Shown here: in pieces, positions 63,163-64,000 of the stretch
How the letters are laid out: each line of letters begins with the position of its first letter
Position numbering within the stretch: the first letter of the stretch is position 1
Origin: an uncultured bacterium
Lineage (GTDB): Bacteria; Cyanobacteriota; Vampirovibrionia; Gastranaerophilales; Gastranaerophilaceae
Length of the DNA: 64,000 nucleotides
NCBI GenBank assembly: GCA_902783835.1
Contig: CACZSN010000007.1
Location: 1-64,000, forward strand
Reading direction: 5' to 3'
Made by a program: the position numbers and the translations under genes
Notes under the pieces: model-generated
What the model saw: the letters and a program-made list of their open reading frames with translations, nothing else
The model's database searches: none
What the model was told of the DNA's origin: nothing

Positions 63163-64000
63163 CGCCAAATTTCCTTTTGTACTCACTTGCACTCATTATA
63201 TCACATTTAGAAACTTCTTCTTCTCTGTTTTTTAGGATTGAGGAAGAGTCATCACTTAAACTTTTATCACGATACGGAATTCCCGCCTTTGTCTCCATTA
63301 AACCGTAATCATAATCCGAAAGGTTATGTAAGATTTTTGATTTGTCAAAACTTGCAACCGTGCCGAATTGAGAATTGTCCAAAATGATTTTGCCAAGATT
63401 AAACCCTAAATCGAATAAAGTCTTTCTGACAGGAGTCGAATTTGAATATGTTGATAAAATTCCATCGGATGATATTTTCGATTTTATAAGTGATAAAAAA
63501 TCATATGTCCATAACAAAGGCTGCTTGTGCGGGGTAAATGCATCCAAAAATACAAAATTATACCCCGATTTGATATTTTGAGCAGAAACACGCCCGTCAT
63601 CGAATAATATCTCAAAATCGACATTAGCCCATTCATTGGCTTTTAAATCGATTTTCATGCTATCTGATATATTTTGATAATATATATTATGTAAAATCTC
63701 AAGAATGGCCTCTGAAACCTTGCAACCATACCCTTTATTTACATAACTTTCAAAAACAAGGCACATGTCAGGGCAAAAGTAGTTTTTCTTGATATCAGGC
63801 TCTTTTCGGAAGTAGTCCTTGATGTAATCGGTAAAATCATCATAATTTTGCAAAAAATGAGCTAAGAGGAACAATTTTATTTCAGGTGTTTCATATCCGT
63901 CGATGATGAACGGGGAAAGGTAGGCGACATCTTTTGAAATTTCGAGTGCCGTGATTTTAAGTTTAATTTTGGGATTGTTATTTAATGCAAAATAAATCGC
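63149..64000 (-). CDS. mnmD: tRNA (mnm5s2U34)-methyltransferase MnmD, 5' end outside the window
   Basis: The open frame runs from the window edge (AIYFALNNNPKIKLKITALE) to 63149, about 283 residues of a DUF752/MnmD methyltransferase. YNFVFLDAFTPHKQPLLWTY holds the conserved catalytic-region DAFxPxxxPxLW. Next come STYSNSTPVRKTLFDLGFNL, TKAGIPYRDKSLSD and KNREEEVSKC. It completes the mnm5 modification at the tRNA wobble position. The first residues and SAM glycine loop are beyond the right end. In E. coli this domain is fused to an FAD domain (MnmC); here a separate, different FAD protein follows directly. Confidence 0.85.
   Translation of the reverse strand, partial: AIYFALNNNPKIKLKITALEISKDVAYLSPFIIDGYETPEIKLFLLAHFLQNYDDFTDYIKDYFRKEPDIKKNYFCPDMCLVFESYVNKGYGCKVSEAILEILHNIYYQNISDSMKIDLKANEWANVDFEILFDDGRVSAQNIKSGYNFVFLDAFTPHKQPLLWTYDFLSLIKSKISSDGILSTYSNSTPVRKTLFDLGFNLGKIILDNSQFGTVASFDKSKILHNLSDYDYGLMETKAGIPYRDKSLSDDSSSILKNREEEVSKCDIMSASEYKRKFGDGKI

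Noticed and set aside
1-64000. CRISPR arrays, tRNA or rRNA genes, insertion sequences
   Set aside because: I saw no regularly spaced repeats, no cloverleaf-like conserved T-arm sequence and no transposase-like reading frame; I could not run a covariance search, so a missed tRNA is possible.

Overview
The window is AT-rich DNA from a Gram-negative (diderm), probably anaerobic bacterium. The best fit is a gut member of the non-photosynthetic cyanobacterial sister lineage (Melainabacteria/Vampirovibrionia, order Gastranaerophilales). This is inferred from three things: a Ski2-type DSHCT helicase and an orphan DprA-like Rossmann protein of the kind common in Cyanobacteria, outer-membrane functions (autotransporters, a LolA-like carrier, an aryl-polyene-type cluster), and ferredoxin-dependent 2-oxoacid metabolism. 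No 16S or tRNA gene is present to confirm it.

Layout. 1-515: no intact gene, with a 14-bp perfect hairpin. 516-3173: three very AT-rich accessory genes (two membrane proteins and a calcium-binding-repeat protein) that run into the remains of an autotransporter on the other strand (about 3114-3958); both genes are cut at a shared junction. 3958-11451: a five-gene minus-strand operon for making and using a phosphonate. It encodes a cytidylyltransferase-PEP mutase fusion, phosphonopyruvate decarboxylase, an Fe-type phosphonoacetaldehyde reductase, a membrane-anchored CDP-glycerol-transferase-like enzyme and a YidC-sulfatase fusion. The predicted product is a 2-hydroxyethylphosphonate-containing surface polymer made through a CMP-activated intermediate. 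11572-13857: nusA, rimP and mini-RNase III. 13908-19642: a GT4 glycosyltransferase, a small secretion/adaptor-like protein, an HNH protein, a BioG-like esterase, a TPR protein and a membrane-anchored Hsp20-like protein.

19791-29929 is a nitrogen-assimilation locus. A glnN (GSIII)-gltB-gltD operon reads left and a glnA (GSI)-ANTAR-regulator operon reads right, from back-to-back consensus promoters. The glnN leader is almost entirely an intrinsic terminator whose 5' arm can instead form a small hairpin with an A1/G4 hexaloop, the kind of loop ANTAR proteins bind. I infer that the ANTAR protein encoded next door antiterminates the GS-GOGAT operon.

30048-30652 is a frameshifted membrane gene flanked by two matching palindromes. 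30815-42032 is a compact divergent aryl-polyene-type gene cluster (KS-DH-KR-KS one way; chain-length factor, acyltransferase, two ACPs, a ligase-dehydratase fusion, thioesterase, LolA-like protein, MMPL exporter and LpxL-like acyltransferase the other way). 42168-47017 joins a four-subunit 2-oxoacid:ferredoxin oxidoreductase to fabH and fabF. 47129 is a class II photolyase. 48471-53006 is a large autotransporter interrupted by one in-frame TAG. 53643-58995 is a minus-strand housekeeping operon (clpP, ffh, DAHP synthase, Ski2-like helicase). 59712-61169 encodes a soluble protein carrying the cytoplasmic domain of FlhA/SctV without its membrane part. The window ends with a DprA-like protein, an FAD oxidoreductase and a partial mnmD.
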